Below, one piece after another: positions 12,640-25,300 of a DNA stretch of 64,000 bases; the first letter of the stretch is position 1; each line of letters starts with the position of its first letter. Source of the stretch: Flammula alnicola (Eukaryota; Basidiomycota; Agaricomycetes; Agaricales; Strophariaceae); assembly GCA_015499995.1 (NCBI GenBank), contig JADNRV010000008.1, positions 434,001 through 498,000 on the forward strand, given 5' to 3'. The notes beneath the pieces were generated by a model. The model was not told the origin of the DNA. It made no database searches and saw only the letters and a list, made by a program, of their open reading frames with translations. The position numbers and the translations under genes are program-made.

Positions 12640-14793
12640 TTAACCTTGCACACCCCTCCCGCTCATCTCGCTCATCGCTTTCTGTACCTCCAAACGGTCC
12701 AAAACTGCTTTGTGCAAACTGGATGTCGACTTTCGAGTTTTGACAGGGATATTCATACTTCCGCTCTGGACGGTCGCACTGAGATTGGAAGGTACGTAAG
12801 TACCAGGAGTGCTTGTCGTAACATGAGAGGCAGAAGTGGGATTGTGGAGAGCAGCGGTAGAGCGCAGATGGGGTGGGACGATTATGGGAGTAGCGCGAGG
12901 TGGTGGGGGCCACTAAGAGATGATATGAGGCATGACGATTAGCATCAGTAAAAAAGAATCAGAGAAAAAAAGACAAGGAGGAATGAAGGAGATATGCAGA
13001 GATGGACAAAATGACATACCCCGCGATTTGGCTGATTGAAATGAAGTGCCGCCCAAGGTGGGTACTCTTTCTCCAACTTGATAAGATGATCTTCAAGATA
13101 TTTGAGCCGGGATAAGAGCGTTCGTGGGGGCGAGGGCACTATTAAGAATAAAACAAGTCAAGAACGGAGAAATCAAGAGGGTAAGGAACGCACCATAACG
13201 AAGAGCAAGATGTTCTTCCACGTTCTTTAAGCGTTCATCCAACCCTAGGTGCTCCTCCGCAGTAAGCATACCTAGAGCTGCATCCTCGTCGTTGTCTAGC
13301 TCTGTATCAGGTAGTATTGCATTTTCCTCTTTCTGCTTTCCTTTTCCCTTGGCTTTGTTCTTCGCCTTGCTTATCGACGCTGCAGACTCCGTATCAACAT
13401 GACTTTCATCGAAATCCACGAACTTGCGCTTTTGCCGTGATTGAGGTTGAGGATGTGTGGTTTTGTCTGAACTGGACGTAGTAGATACACCTGACATTGC
13501 CCGAGGAAGAGATGGCGGAGCAGAGAGCGAATTGGCATTCTCGGAACTAAGCTCAGAAGAAGGACCAGGCCCTGAGCTGAGCTTGACTGTCTTGGTCAGA
13601 GGCCCCTCCCCGTTCTTGGCGATATCGTACTTCATTTGCTTGTCCCTGTCAATCGGTTTCGCGTCTACACGCGCGCAAGATGTGAACTCGACCTCTGCCG
13701 GATTTTGCCCACCTTCCTGTAACTTGCGCTTCTTTTCGGCCAGTGTGTATAAGAATTCGGCGCGGTTAGATGCATCGTTTCGTGCCCGAGTCCGTGCAAG
13801 GAACTGGGATATGGATTTATTGATCTGATCATGGTGTTTTATGGTATCATCGAATGGTGAGATATGGTGATGAGTAGAAAGGGAAATCGAGACGACAGTC
13901 AAAAAAGGAAGAGCACTGTCGAATTGAGCGACCGAAGACATAATGAACGAAAAAGAGATCTTACTGAGGATTGAGGACGTGGTTGGGCCCCATTGGCGAG
14001 GGAAATGTAATGAAGTTTACGTTCATCTAGTGAACGGTCTCCGTTTGGCTCCGTCGTTGTGGTGATGTCCACATCTGCGTCAGTATCCATGGCTTCATCT
14101 TCTGCTTTCTTCTTTCCTGCTACTTTTTCTAGGATTTTCTGAAATTTTAAGGGCAAGTATCAGTTGGACGACCGCGAAATGAGAAGAAAGCATTGTACCC
14201 ACCTGTAAACCAACCACCATCTCCTTCAATGCTTCTGGAACGGTTTGTTGTTCCCATTCGGGGTTCAGGACTAGCATGTCATTTTCAAGCCCCTTGAGAG
14301 TTTGTGTCATCTTGGTTCGGACAAGAAACTCCTTGATGACGCGGTCCCAGTCTTTGAAAGTCTCTGGTTCAGGAAGGGGAGGAGGTGTAGGCGAACTGGC
14401 CCGTACCGGTGGTGCTTTCGCAACAGCACCGGCATTTGTTTTCATAAATGAAGATGCATTTTCAGGTAGTGGCGCTTGCATATAAGCCTGCGTGTGGAAT
14501 ATATGCGCCGCGTATGGATTAGAATTCATGTTGGGGTACGGGGACTGCAGTTTCGTGCCTGCAGTTGGGTGAACAGCAGGACTTATACTTGAAGTTTGGA
14601 GAGAACCAGAGTATGGAGAGGTCCACATATTGTTCCATGCCGCATAGTTTGCATATGGTAGTTGACTTGGCGTGCTCGAGGACGAGGACGGCAACAGCGA
14701 TAGGGTTGGAGACTGAGGTATGGGGGTCGATATATTGTTAAGTGATGGAGTTTTGGACGAGCTAGCTGCTGAAGAAGGGGGCCCGTTCGTCAT
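12640..14793 (-). CDS. MBIP1-like protein (MAP3K12-binding inhibitory protein family)
   Basis: The gene starts at 14793 (MTNGPPSSAASSS) with a Ser/Pro/Thr/Asn-rich, probably disordered, N-terminal third. A helical segment 'DWDRVIKEFLVRTKMTQTLKG' follows, then a charged Lys-rich linker ('AKNKAKGKGKQKEE'). The diagnostic C-terminal part is 'LGLDERLKNVEEHLALRY' followed across an intron by 'LLSRLKYLEDHLIKLEKEYP', which matches the paired coiled-coil end of animal MBIP1. The last exon is Pro/Ser-rich and ends SGRGVQG at 12640. In animals MBIP1 binds MAP3K12 and is a subunit of the ATAC histone acetyltransferase. The fungal role is not established. Its promoter is shared with the Rpr2 gene. Confidence 0.75.
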
Positions 14794-15024
14794 GATTTCT
14801 TCATTTCTAGAAGTTTTCTATGCTGTCAAGACCACAAAGCAAGGCTGGAGCTTTGGAGACTGTTGATGGCAGATGCCGTTGAGATTCAGCGCAGAAACTA
14901 AAAATCTCGGCTTTGATCTCTTGGCGGTGGCGATGTCAGGGTCCAAACCTCCAACGTCTGTCGCAACTCGCTCGGCGTCGACAAACCACAACATTCTCAA
15001 TATTGTCCAATCTCCCTGATCATA
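14794..15024. promoter_or_regulatory. Divergent promoter of MBIP1-like and Rpr2-family genes
   Basis: Two start codons point away from each other across 231 bp. Both core promoters must lie here. No TATA box is evident. Confidence 0.5.
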
Positions 15025-15936
15025 ATGGCAAAAAAGCAGAAAGAAGAGACTCCAAACGTCAACGCTACTGCTAACCGTGATATAGTTCAGAGGCTTAACT
15101 TCCTTTACCAAGCCAGCGTCTATCTACAGTCTGTCGACCCATTCGCGTCAGCTGTGCCCTCCTCGACGTCGAAATCTCGCCGGGGCAAGGAACGACAAAT
15201 CGAAAAAACTCAGGAGTCGGAGGCTATGGCCGTTGACGATTCCATGCATTCCACACCACCGATGAGTTTGAAAGAGTCTGGGAGGAGGAAAAATAAGCGC
15301 AAATTTGGTACGCGAAAGACTACGGGCGATCTCGCTCGAAGTTATGTCCAATGTATGCGTGTTGTTGGACAGAAAACCACAGTTAAAATGTGCGTAAATT
15401 GGGTATGCATGATATTTTATTCTTCTGACAGATATTTTAGAGATCCTTCCTTGAAACGTTCACTATGCTCGAATTGCAGCACAACCCTCGTACCAGGTTC
15501 TTCAGCTTCTGTACGCGTGAAAAGTGAGTTCAGTTTGCAGTAAGTATAGGGAAATATTTATTTACGTGGTATTTCCCTGATAGATTCACCGTGTCATGGG
15601 CATATCGTCGTATACACTTGTCTCCACTGCAAGACGAAAAAGCAAATACCTGCACCGCCAAATACAAATCCTACTCCCATCACCTTTCCATCTTTGAACT
15701 CACACCTTCCGGAAAAACAAGAACCGACCCCTTTACCTGGTTCTTCAGATGCACTGGCTTCCCATCCGTCTTCGGTTGATCCTGGGAGAAGTAAACCGAA
15801 CCTTCGAAAGAAAAAGCCACCTATGCTTCATCCTTTACCTCTTTTTGCTCGCCCAGATGCTGGTCATGTCGTATTCCGTGGAAACGAGCGAACGATGCTT
15901 GACGAAGACAGCGGATTTGGTGTATGTTTTGCCTAA
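15025..15936 (+). CDS. RPR2: RNase P/MRP subunit Rpr2/Rpp21/Snm1 family
   Basis: Three exons (15025-15389, 15441-15523, 15584-15936) close in phase for 266 residues. The early segment 'RLNFLYQASVYLQ' and the later 'KIDPSLKRSLCSNCSTTLVPG' match the Rpr2 family, which binds zinc with two Cys pairs: CSNC, and 'CLHCK' in the third exon. This subunit supports 5' processing of tRNA precursors by RNase P in the nucleus (Snm1 does so for RNase MRP). The long Pro-rich C-terminal extension is typical of fungal members. I cannot tell from sequence alone whether it serves RNase P or RNase MRP. Confidence 0.85.
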
Positions 15937-16639
15937 AACCGCGCGAACTGTACCTGGCATGACAGACTGCGCTGAGCCATTTATTACGGATCCTATGTCT
16001 CCGATTCCATTGTGGTATACACCCTTCTCGTTTGGGTGTCGATCAGCTCGTTCTGGAGTGTAGCTTCACCCTCAATGGCCTGTAGAGACATACAAGGATC
16101 TTCGAGTGGTTCGATAACTAGGTTGCATCGTGCGACATACTTAAATCGAATACGAAACTACGCCGCGAAGCTGATGAATAAAATATAAAGGAGACAGAAC
16201 TGTAAAGCCATCGGCTTCGCACAAGCCTGGAAATGACCAATAAAGCAGATCTCTTGACTTTGGAATTTTCTACTGGGGTTACACCGTGAGGCTATCCCTC
16301 ATCTTCACCCGTCATACAATCTTACGCCAAGTCAGGTCGTGACTGATATAAGTATCATACTTCTGACTCTGACAACCAGACATAACGATATATAAGAAGC
16401 AGTTAATTTCACTGGGGTATTACGGTGAAAAGGCCTCTTTGAAAAAAGTAATTTTCGAGCTTGAGTATCCTCAAGGTCAGTCTTCCAGATTTCGCGTTGA
16501 TGAGTTTGTGAAAAAAAGTATATACAGCTCTCGCAGAAGACGGCGCTGGTATGGTAGCATCGACTCCGACAAGGACATTGATACAGCGGTCCAACATGTA
16601 CAGCGGTCAGCTGCAAAACATTGTTGCCACCTTATACAT
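15937..16639. other. Intergenic region before the duplication
   Basis: 3' UTR of the Rpr2 gene and noncoding sequence up to the left edge of the duplicated block. No gene was seen. Confidence 0.4.
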
Positions 16640-19600
16640 CAACACTCCCACAAATTGATTTCTTGAGTCGTGGCCATGGCTCGACGCCAGTGGTGTCATC
16701 ATGAGGCGGACTTTGCAATGCATGTAGTACTATTGAACTATCCGGATGCACAACTTGAATTGCCTGCAATTAGTTGTGGCTACCCCGAGACCTCCGAATT
16801 CGCCATGTGCATGACCGACGACCCGGAAAACGAGGGAAAACGTCGGGATCTTTGGAGACAGAGGACAGACGGGGGTTTAAGGTGGATTCATCATTCTGCT
16901 GCCGGAAATACCATCCCACCGGAACCAAGCCCAGGATACTGGCCACTGATGGTAATGGCGTACAACGTTTAATTTGCTTTGTTAAGTATATCTGGTCCAA
17001 GAGCCGACTTGAAGGATACTTGTAGCCAGACAGCACACATTATTTCGCAACTTAATCTGTTGCTAGGCGATAGTTGATTAGATTGTGGCTAGAATACATA
17101 AATCTGAGAAGAACTGTAAAAACCGACGCAATGGTATCTTCCTCTTCCTCGCGACAAATGTCAGAGAATTGGAAGTCATGGATCCACGACTTCGACTTCG
17201 GGGCCGTATTATGCAATGAGCTCTGCGTCGTAGGTCGAATTCTGGAATCTTTAATCAAGAATGGGTATTACTTTGGCTTTGAGCCTGAGTGATTTGTTCC
17301 ACGCTTGAAATATATGTGTTCCAATCATCCAATCTGTAGAGACGCAAATCAGAAAAGGGATCGCACGAACGAAGAAGGCCAGCACATACTCAAGACCTCT
17401 TGGAGCAGTTGACCACATGGCCATTGTGTCATTATCCATTGCTGGCATGGTCCCAAATTGAGATAGACCATCGAAGTCGAAGGTGTTGTCAGCAAAGAGA
17501 GACGCCCAATCAGTTGACGTCGTTGACTGCTGGCTATTGTTATGGTTGGCCAAGCTTTCAGTAGTTTGGCCATTAAATAGCGAATCTACCACATATGCAT
17601 CCGTGTTAGAGGGCAGCCCGGGCCCCGTGGGCGCTGAAGCAAGATTCGAGAGAACAATATGGTCGAAGGCGGACATTTGGATAGGCACGCGTGAATGCGG
17701 TCCAATAGCATCAGAGAAACTGAATTGGCCATATATTGGCAGTCGACCGAGTTCGTTGCCATACATTGGCAACGAAAATAATGCTTGCTGTTGCTGCGGA
17801 ATTTGATGCAACGTAGGGGGCGACAAGTTGAGCGATACACGCCTCGTGCCCGCCATGCTTCGCGGTTGATCAGTTGGGGATACTGGAGGAGATACAGTTG
17901 GGGGATCGTCATCTGCCTCTCGGAAGCGCTTCTTCCGCGAAGTGGCCGTAGGTTGATTGGTGGGTATTGTTACATCTCCGGCAAATGCGAGTTCGTTTAA
18001 GATATCCCTGATGATAAGAAACCAGTTAGCCACGACGACTAGACAATTTGATCAACAAACCTGTATCGGCCTGCTGAAGCCCATCTACATAAACGAGTCA
18101 GACATCCGGAAAGTGGTCTTATATTCAGGAAGACTTCATCTTACCGCCTCTCACATGCTCTCAGGATTTCCATGCAGCGTCGAACATCTTCCATTTCCCT
18201 CTTTGGATTCGGAGCATATCCAGATCGCTTTCCACTCCAGATGTTGAGAAGCAAGATGAGAGCAGCCGTGAAAGCTGTGATCTGCAATTAGGTATTAACG
18301 AGACACAAACTTAAAAAATGCGAAGAACATTTACTTACCTGAAGATGGTTCAATGGTAATGCACTCAATTTACTGAAGGACTCAAGAACATGACAACATG
18401 ACCGTGCCGCATTAGTGCAGATAGCCAGAGAAGGGAACGCAACTGGAATGGGGTTCCGGGGAGACGGGATGAAAGGCCTGTGAATGAAGATCTGGAGATG
18501 GTAGTAAGTTGCGTGTAAGGCGGCTGATTGTTTGAGAAATAGCGGGTTGTCGCAGTTTGGATTCCACCTGACTGAGGAAAAAGGTTAGAAATATGATCAA
18601 ATCATGAAGCAGAACACCATACGATGACTCGGCACGGAGTCCATCCAATTATTCATGGCTGAATCAAGCTCTGCTATGACTTGTTGTTCTGAGAGCGGTG
18701 CACTGCCGAAAGTGTTAGATGGACGTTTGATAGGGTACTGTGCCATAGAAATACGGGTGAATGTCAAGTCAACCTTGAGCGGCTCTGACACTTACAACCA
18801 AACGCATGGCATATGCCATAATATCAAGAAGCCGGAGATAGCAATTGAAAAATGCTATTGAAGATGGTTTTCCAGCAGGTTGCTGAAATCCGCGTTCCCA
18901 GTATTCATCGTCGCATTCAAGTGGAAGGTCTAGGTCAAAACTGGAAAAATATGAAAATGAAGGAGGGCAAGATAGAAGACAACGACGTACTCTTCATCTT
19001 GTAGACCACACGGCCGGCCAGAAGAAGCGCTAATGTGCCGATCCAAGGTCATGAGAACCCTGTAAATAAGAACAGTTCAGAACAATGAATAATGACTATG
19101 ACGGAAGGCTTACCAAAACGCGCGTTTCCACAGCTCATCCTCTGTGCTCGGCAGTGCGTCTGAAGCCTTTCGTCTCCGGTGCGCGCCTACCTCTTGCGAC
19201 AAGCGCACTGCCAGACCAATCTGTGCCCATACCCCTTGCCGCGTTTCACTCGATTGCCCAAATGAAACATGCAACTAGGCTGTCATGAGAGAGAAAGTTC
19301 AGATGTCGTGATATAATGAAACCTTACTGCGTGCATTTGAAGTTCATACAAAGTAGTTCTCTTAAAAAAGTTTTACGGAGCACATTCACTTGCTCGAACC
19401 ATTTCCATCCTGCAGATCGGGGCGAGTCCGAGCCGTCTGCGAGGACACGGCGATCATCCGAGTAGCGAGCGCCGTGGGCACATACAAGTAACAAAGTGGC
19501 ACCAAACATTGGATCAGAGAAATGGAGGCGTTCAGCCACAGATTTTTCAAACGTGGGACGGTGTAGGAGGGGCAAGAAGTGATTTATGTGCACAAAGAAT

Positions 19601-20835
19601 AAATCGATGAGCGACAGCATCAAGTCCTCGTCCGGATAGACGTAGGCTGGAAGCTCTTGCGTGTGCTCCGGATGCGACGTAATCCACTAAAAAATATCGA
19701 ATCAGCAGCTTTCGTACGTCTTTCTGCATGTTCACATTCGTACCGGTGGAACATCCCAAAACTCCTTTCGTTTCCGCGAAAAGTCGTTGTTTTTCGGCTC
19801 CCCGGTATACTCTTGTTTTAAATCCCAAGCAGTTTGTATAAGTTGATAGCCGCTAGTGGGACGAATCGGTCAATCATCAATACGTGCATATAAATAGAAG
19901 GCTGCGTAACAAATACCTTGACTTTCCCAAAAAGCGGTGCTCCTGAGGATTGAGGGTGAGTTTTCTCAGTTGGAGAGTCAGCAGGTTCGAGGAGCATTCA
20001 TCATCGTTGCGAGGAAGCAGCTCAGGTTGTGGAGGGGCGAATGAAGGAGACTCCATCCTGTCCACTTCTTGATTGACGTCGACCCCGGCAGCAGCTATCA
20101 TAAACATCGAAAGGCATCAAAATTCGAGGCCAGAAATATTGTCCTTTGTAAATCGGGAACGCACTTCACTCAATAGACGATCCATCTTCTCTAGACGTGC
20201 CTCTAGACTTTCGACATAGCTTTATGAAGAGCGAGGTGTTAGACAAGCATCATACACTCGCGTGACGCGAACTCGAAGGTATCGCGTACCCTTTGGATGG
20301 CCCTAAGGTCTAAGATGGATAGAAAGAAATCAGCTTTAAGTTATTACAGAAGCGAGAGATGTAAGACGCACCTTGGTAACTTCTTTGTGCGTGCACTCGA
20401 ACCCAAACTGAACACAGTTGCTACACCGATTGTCGGGCATCTCTCCACTATCGCCTGAAAACTCGAGTTTGCTCTGAGATCCTGAGGGATATACCATCTC
20501 GAATAGTGATAGACTTACAACGAACTATGAAAAATAAAGATAAAAGGCTAGTCTCATTCAACCAACAGGTAAAGAAACGTACTCTTCTTTCGCTTGCAAA
20601 TGTCGCATGCGCCAGGAATGCGGCGTTTCTTTGACTGAGGTCGGCTCTCTAGAAGGTCTCCATTGGTTTCAGGCATATTTGGCGCTTTATCTCATGGAGT
20701 TACTCTCGACGCCAGGAAGGATTGTTGAAGATTGGTTGTACGAATGTGCTTGGTCGGTACTTACCGTTCTGGTCGTATTTCAAGATTAGCAAGCAATCAA
20801 ACCGATGCGGGTTGAAAATTCTTGTCACTGTCAGT
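16640..20835. repeat. Segmental duplication, copy A
   Basis: Left unit of a tandem direct duplication. Its left edge (around 'GATTGATTTCTTGAG'-like sequence near 16655) recurs near 20864. Its right edge ('TTAGCAAGCAATCAAACCGA', near 20787) recurs near 25860. The copies are nearly identical through the transcription-factor exons and introns, and more diverged in the left flank. The unit is about 4.2 kb. Confidence 0.85.
17255..20676 (-). pseudogene. Zn(II)2Cys6 transcription factor, copy A, frameshifted
   Basis: Same exon plan as copy B: zinc cluster with CDIC and CSNC, then a linker 'GYVESLEARLEKM', then a fungal_trans region. The start is 20676 and a 6-nt exon lies at 20524-20519. Two single-base differences from copy B matter. 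After 'LRRLEKMDRLL' the next exon is one base shorter, which is tolerated only if the splice donor moves upstream to GTGAAG. In the fungal_trans domain the run near 19364-19371 has one base fewer than copy B. This shifts the frame after 'NVLRKT' and gives a stop shortly after, removing roughly half of the protein. Downstream exons stay clean, so decay is recent, or the indel is an assembly error in a homopolymer. Confidence 0.7.
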
Positions 20836-21597
20836 GACTCAGCTGACTCTTGCAGCCCACAGATTGATTTCTTGAGTAGTGGCCACGGCTCGAGCTGGTC
20901 AGTGGTATCATCATGAGGCGGACTTCGCAATGCATGTACTATCGAATCCATTGCACAATTGCCTGCAATTCAAACTTCAAAGGTGTGGCTACGTACCCCG
21001 AGACCTCCTCGTGACCGAATTCGCCCATGTGCATGAAAAATTGGTCATTCCCAGGGTGTTCCGGAAGCAAATCTGTGCGCTTTTGGGCCCAGGGTTTTCG
21101 TCCAAAATCTTAGAAAAAGATGCCAATAGTGTCTTATTTAGGAAAACTATTCTGGCTGAGCTTTAGCTGAGCTTTCGGTGGTGCGCGAGACTTGTCCCAA
21201 TTCGGCTCATTTGGTCACGTGATTAGGAATTGATCGCAAATCGGTCGCTTTCCCAGGCTGCCTCAGAAGGAAATCCCTGGGTATGGCGAAGCTGCCCATG
21301 TGCATGACCGACGACCCGGAAAACGTCGGTATCTTTGGAGACAGAGGACAGACGGGGGTCTGCTGCTGGAAATACCATGCTACCGGAACCAAGCCCAGGA
21401 TACTGGCCAATGATAGTAATGGCGTGCAACATTTAATTTGCTTCGTTAAGTATGTCTGTTCCAAGAGCCGACTTGAAGGATACTTTTGGCCAGGCAGCAC
21501 ACAGTTTTTCGCAACTTAATTTGTTGCTAGGCAATAGTTGATTAGATTGTGGCTAGAATACATAAATCTGAGAAGAACTGTAAAAACCGATGCAATA

Positions 21598-22204
21598 CAG
21601 TCGAACCTCTCATAACCCATACCCCTCGGTGGACAGCCCAAGCTTTGGGTTATGAGGGGTTATGGGCTGTTATGGGCTTTGATAGGGAAGCTAAAAATAG
21701 ATTAGAAAAATCTTCAAAGAAATTATGGACAATGGAGAACAGATTCATGCTAATACATTTGCTAATACATACCATCGACAGTACTGTAGGCATTTGCGAG
21801 TCATAGTCGCTGAAAAGGTTCAGTCAAACCGCGTAAATACTGTATCGTCGAGTGGGAAAATCATGATGTGGGGATGTTTTGGAGGTGAAAATGATAATTT
21901 TGCTGGTTGGGAACGTTCGAAATTTTAAATCGAAAAGGTGGAACGGGTCCAGTGGCCGCTGTGGCAAATGATTGTGATGGACAACCAGTAAACTAATTAT
22001 TTAGCCCTAAAGTTATGACATTTTACCAAATATAGTACCCAAAACCTATGGGTTTTGCCTTCAGAGGGGTATGGGTTATGGTTTATTGCGGACCTATGGG
22101 TTATGGTATGCAATTCCCCGCCCACCAAGTCGGTAGATCACCCGAGCTATGGGATATAAGGAGTTATAGGTTATGAGAAGTATGGGTTATGAGAGGTTCG
22201 ACTG
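21598..22204. mobile_element. Nonautonomous pogo/Tc1-like TIR element
   Basis: A 607-bp element bounded by perfect 25-bp terminal inverted repeats that begin CAGTCGAACCTCTCATAAC. It is preceded by TA and followed by TT, consistent with a TA target duplication that has since changed. Copy A of the duplication has the empty site (near 17131), which proves insertion. The TIR start CAGTxGAACC is typical of pogo/Tigger-like elements. Inside are many GGTTATG repeats in both orientations, and a short reading stretch with 'KIMMWGCFGG', which recalls the WGCF motif of Tc1/mariner transposases, but no intact transposase. Confidence 0.85.
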
Positions 22205-22333
22205 TTGTATCTTCCTCGCGACAAATGTCAGAGAATTGAAAAGTCATGGATCCACGACTTCGACTTCGGGGCCGTAAAGTTACGGAATTATGCAATGAGA
22301 TCTGCGTCGTAGGTCGAATTCTGGAATCTTTAA

Positions 22334-25300
22334 TCAAGAATGGGTATTACTTTGGCTTTGAGCCTGAGTGATTTGTTCCACGTTTGAAATATATGTGTTC
22401 CAATCATCCAATCTATAGAGACGCAAATCAGAAAATGGATCGCACTATAACGAAGAAAGCTAGAACATACTCAAGACCTCTTGGGGCAGTTGACCACATG
22501 GTCATCGTGTCATTATCCATTGCTGGCAAGGTCCCAAATTGAGATATTCCATCGAAGTCGAAGGTGTTGTCAGCAAAGAGAGACGCCCAATCAGTTGACG
22601 TCGTTGACTGCTGGCTATTGTTATGGTTGGCCAAGCTTTCAGTAGTTTGGCCATTAAATAGCGAATCTACCACATATGCATCCGTGTTAGAGGGCAGCCC
22701 GGGCCCCGTGGGCGCTGAAGCAAGGTTCGAGAGAACAGTATGGTCGAAGGCGGACATTTGGATAGGCACGCGTGAATGCGGTCCAATAGCATCAGAGAAA
22801 CTGAATTGGCCATATATTGGCAGTCGACCGAGTTCGTTGCCATACATTGGCAACGAAAATAATGCTTGCTGTTGCTGCGGAATTTGATGCAACGTAGGGG
22901 GCGACAAGCTGAGCGATACACGCCTCGTGCCCGCCATGCTTCGCGGTTGATCAGTTGGAGATACTGGAGGAGATACAGTTGGGGGATCGTCATCTGCCTC
23001 TCGGAAGCGCTTCTTCCGCAATGTGGCCGTAGGTTGATTGGTGGGTATTGTTACATCTCCGGCAAATGCGAGTTCGTTTAAGATATCCCTGATAAATAAG
23101 AAACCAGTCAGCCGCGACGACTAGATAATTTGATCAACAAACCTGTATCGGCCTGCTGAAGCCCATCTACATAAACGAGTCAGACTTCCGGAAAGTGGTC
23201 TTACATTTAGGAAGACTTCATCTTACCGCCTCTCACACGCTCTTAGGATTTCCATGCAGCGTTGAACATCTTCCATTTCCCTCTTGGGATTAGGAGCATG
23301 TCCAGATCGCTTTCCACTCCAGATGTTGAGAAGCAAGATGAGAGCAGCCGTGAAAGCCGTGTTCTGCAGTTAGGTATTAGCGAGACACAAACTTAAAATA
23401 TGCAAGAACATTTACTTACCTGAATATGAGTCAATGGTAATGCACTCAATTTACTGAAGGACTCAAGAACATGACAACATGACCGTGCCGCATTAGTGCA
23501 GATAGCCAGAGAAGGGAACGCAACTGGAATGGGGTTCCGGGGAGACGGGATGAAAGGCCTGTGAATGAAGATCTGGAGATTGTAGTAAGCTGCGTGTAAG
23601 GCGGCTGATTGTTTGAGAAATAGCGGGTTGTCGCAGTTTGGATTCCACCTGACTGCGGGAAAAGATTAGAAAGGTGAATCAAGTCATGAAGCAGAATACA
23701 ATACGATGACTCGGCACGGAATCCATCCAATTATTCATAGCTGAATCAAGCTCTGCTATGACTTGTTGTTCCGAGAGGATTGTCCTGCCGAAAGTGTTAG
23801 ATGGACGTTTGATAGGGTACTGTGTCAAAAAAATACGGGTGAATGTCAAATCAACTTTGAGCGGCTCTGACACTTACAATCAAACGCATGGCATATGACA
23901 TAATATCAAGAAGCCGGAGATAGCAATTGAAAAATGCTATCGAAGATGGTTTTCCAGGAGGTTGCTGAAATCCGTGTTCCCAGTATTCATCGTCGCATTC
24001 GAGTGGGAGGTCCAGGTCAAAACTAGAACAAGATGAAAAAGAAGAAGCGCAAGATAGAAGACAACGACGCACTCTTCATCTTGTAGACCACACGGCCTGC
24101 CAGAAGAAGCGCTAATGTGCCGATCCAAGGTCATGAGAACCCTGTAAATAAGAACAGTTCAGAACAATGAATAATGACTATGACGGAAGGCTTACCAAAA
24201 TGCGCGTTTCCACAGCTCATCCTCTGTGCTCGACAGTGCGTCTGAAGCCTTTCGTCTCCGATGCGCGCCTACCTCTTGCGACAAGCGCACTGCCAGACCA
24301 ATCTGTGCCCATATCCCTTGCGGGGTTTCACTCGATTGCCCAAATGAAACATGCAACTAGGCTGTCATGAGGGAGAAAGTTCAGATGTTGTGTATAATGA
24401 AACCTTACTGCGTGCATTTGAAGTTCATACAAGGTAGTTCTCTTAAAAAGAGTTTTACGGAGCACATTCACTTGCTCGAACCATTTCCATCCTGCAGACC
24501 GGGGCGAGTCTGAGCCGTCTGCGAGGACACGGGGATCGTCCGAGTAGCGAGCGCCGTGGGCACATACAAGTAACAAAGTGGCACCAAACATTGGATCAGA
24601 GAAGTGGAGGTGTTCAGCCACAGATTTTTCAAACGTGGGACGGTGTAGGAGGGGCAAGAAATGGTTTATTTGCACAAAGAATGCGTCGATGAGCGACGGC
24701 ATTAAGTCCTCATCTGGATAGACGTATGATGACGACTCTTGCACATGCTCCGGGTGCGACGTAATCCACTAAAAAAATATCAATCAGCAACTTTATTCAT
24801 ACGACTTTCTGCATGCTCATGTCCGTACCGGTGGAACATCCCAAAATTCGCGTCGTTTTCGAGGAAGGTATGGTTTATCGACGTCCTTCGTCTGGCCGGT
24901 GTATTCTTGTTTCAGATCCCAAGCAGTTTGTATAAGTTGATAGCCGCTAGTGGCGCGAATCAGGCAATCATCAGTACGTACATATAAATAGCAGAAAGTA
25001 TACTAAATACCTTGACTTTCCAAAAAAGCGATGCTCCTGCGGATTGAGAGTGAGTCTTCTTAGCTGAAGAGTCAGCAGGTCCGGTTCATCATCATTGCGA
25101 GGAAGTAGTTCAGGTTCCGGGGGTGAAAGTGAAGGAGACTCCATCCTGTCCACTTCCTGATTGACGTCGAGGCCCGGCAGTAGCTATCATAAATACCGAA
25201 AGGCATCAAAATTCGAGGCTAGAAATATCGTCCTTTGCAAATCGGAACGCACCTTATTCAATAGACGATCCATCTTCTCTAGACGTGCCTCTAGACTTTC

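Noticed and set aside
13457..13828. Plus-strand frame of 123 codons
   Set aside because: Antisense of the MBIP1-like gene's middle exon, which continues into recognised C-terminal helices.
16670..17036. Plus- and minus-strand frames in the left arm of the duplication
   Set aside because: They are not kept between the two copies: indels break them, as expected for noncoding DNA.
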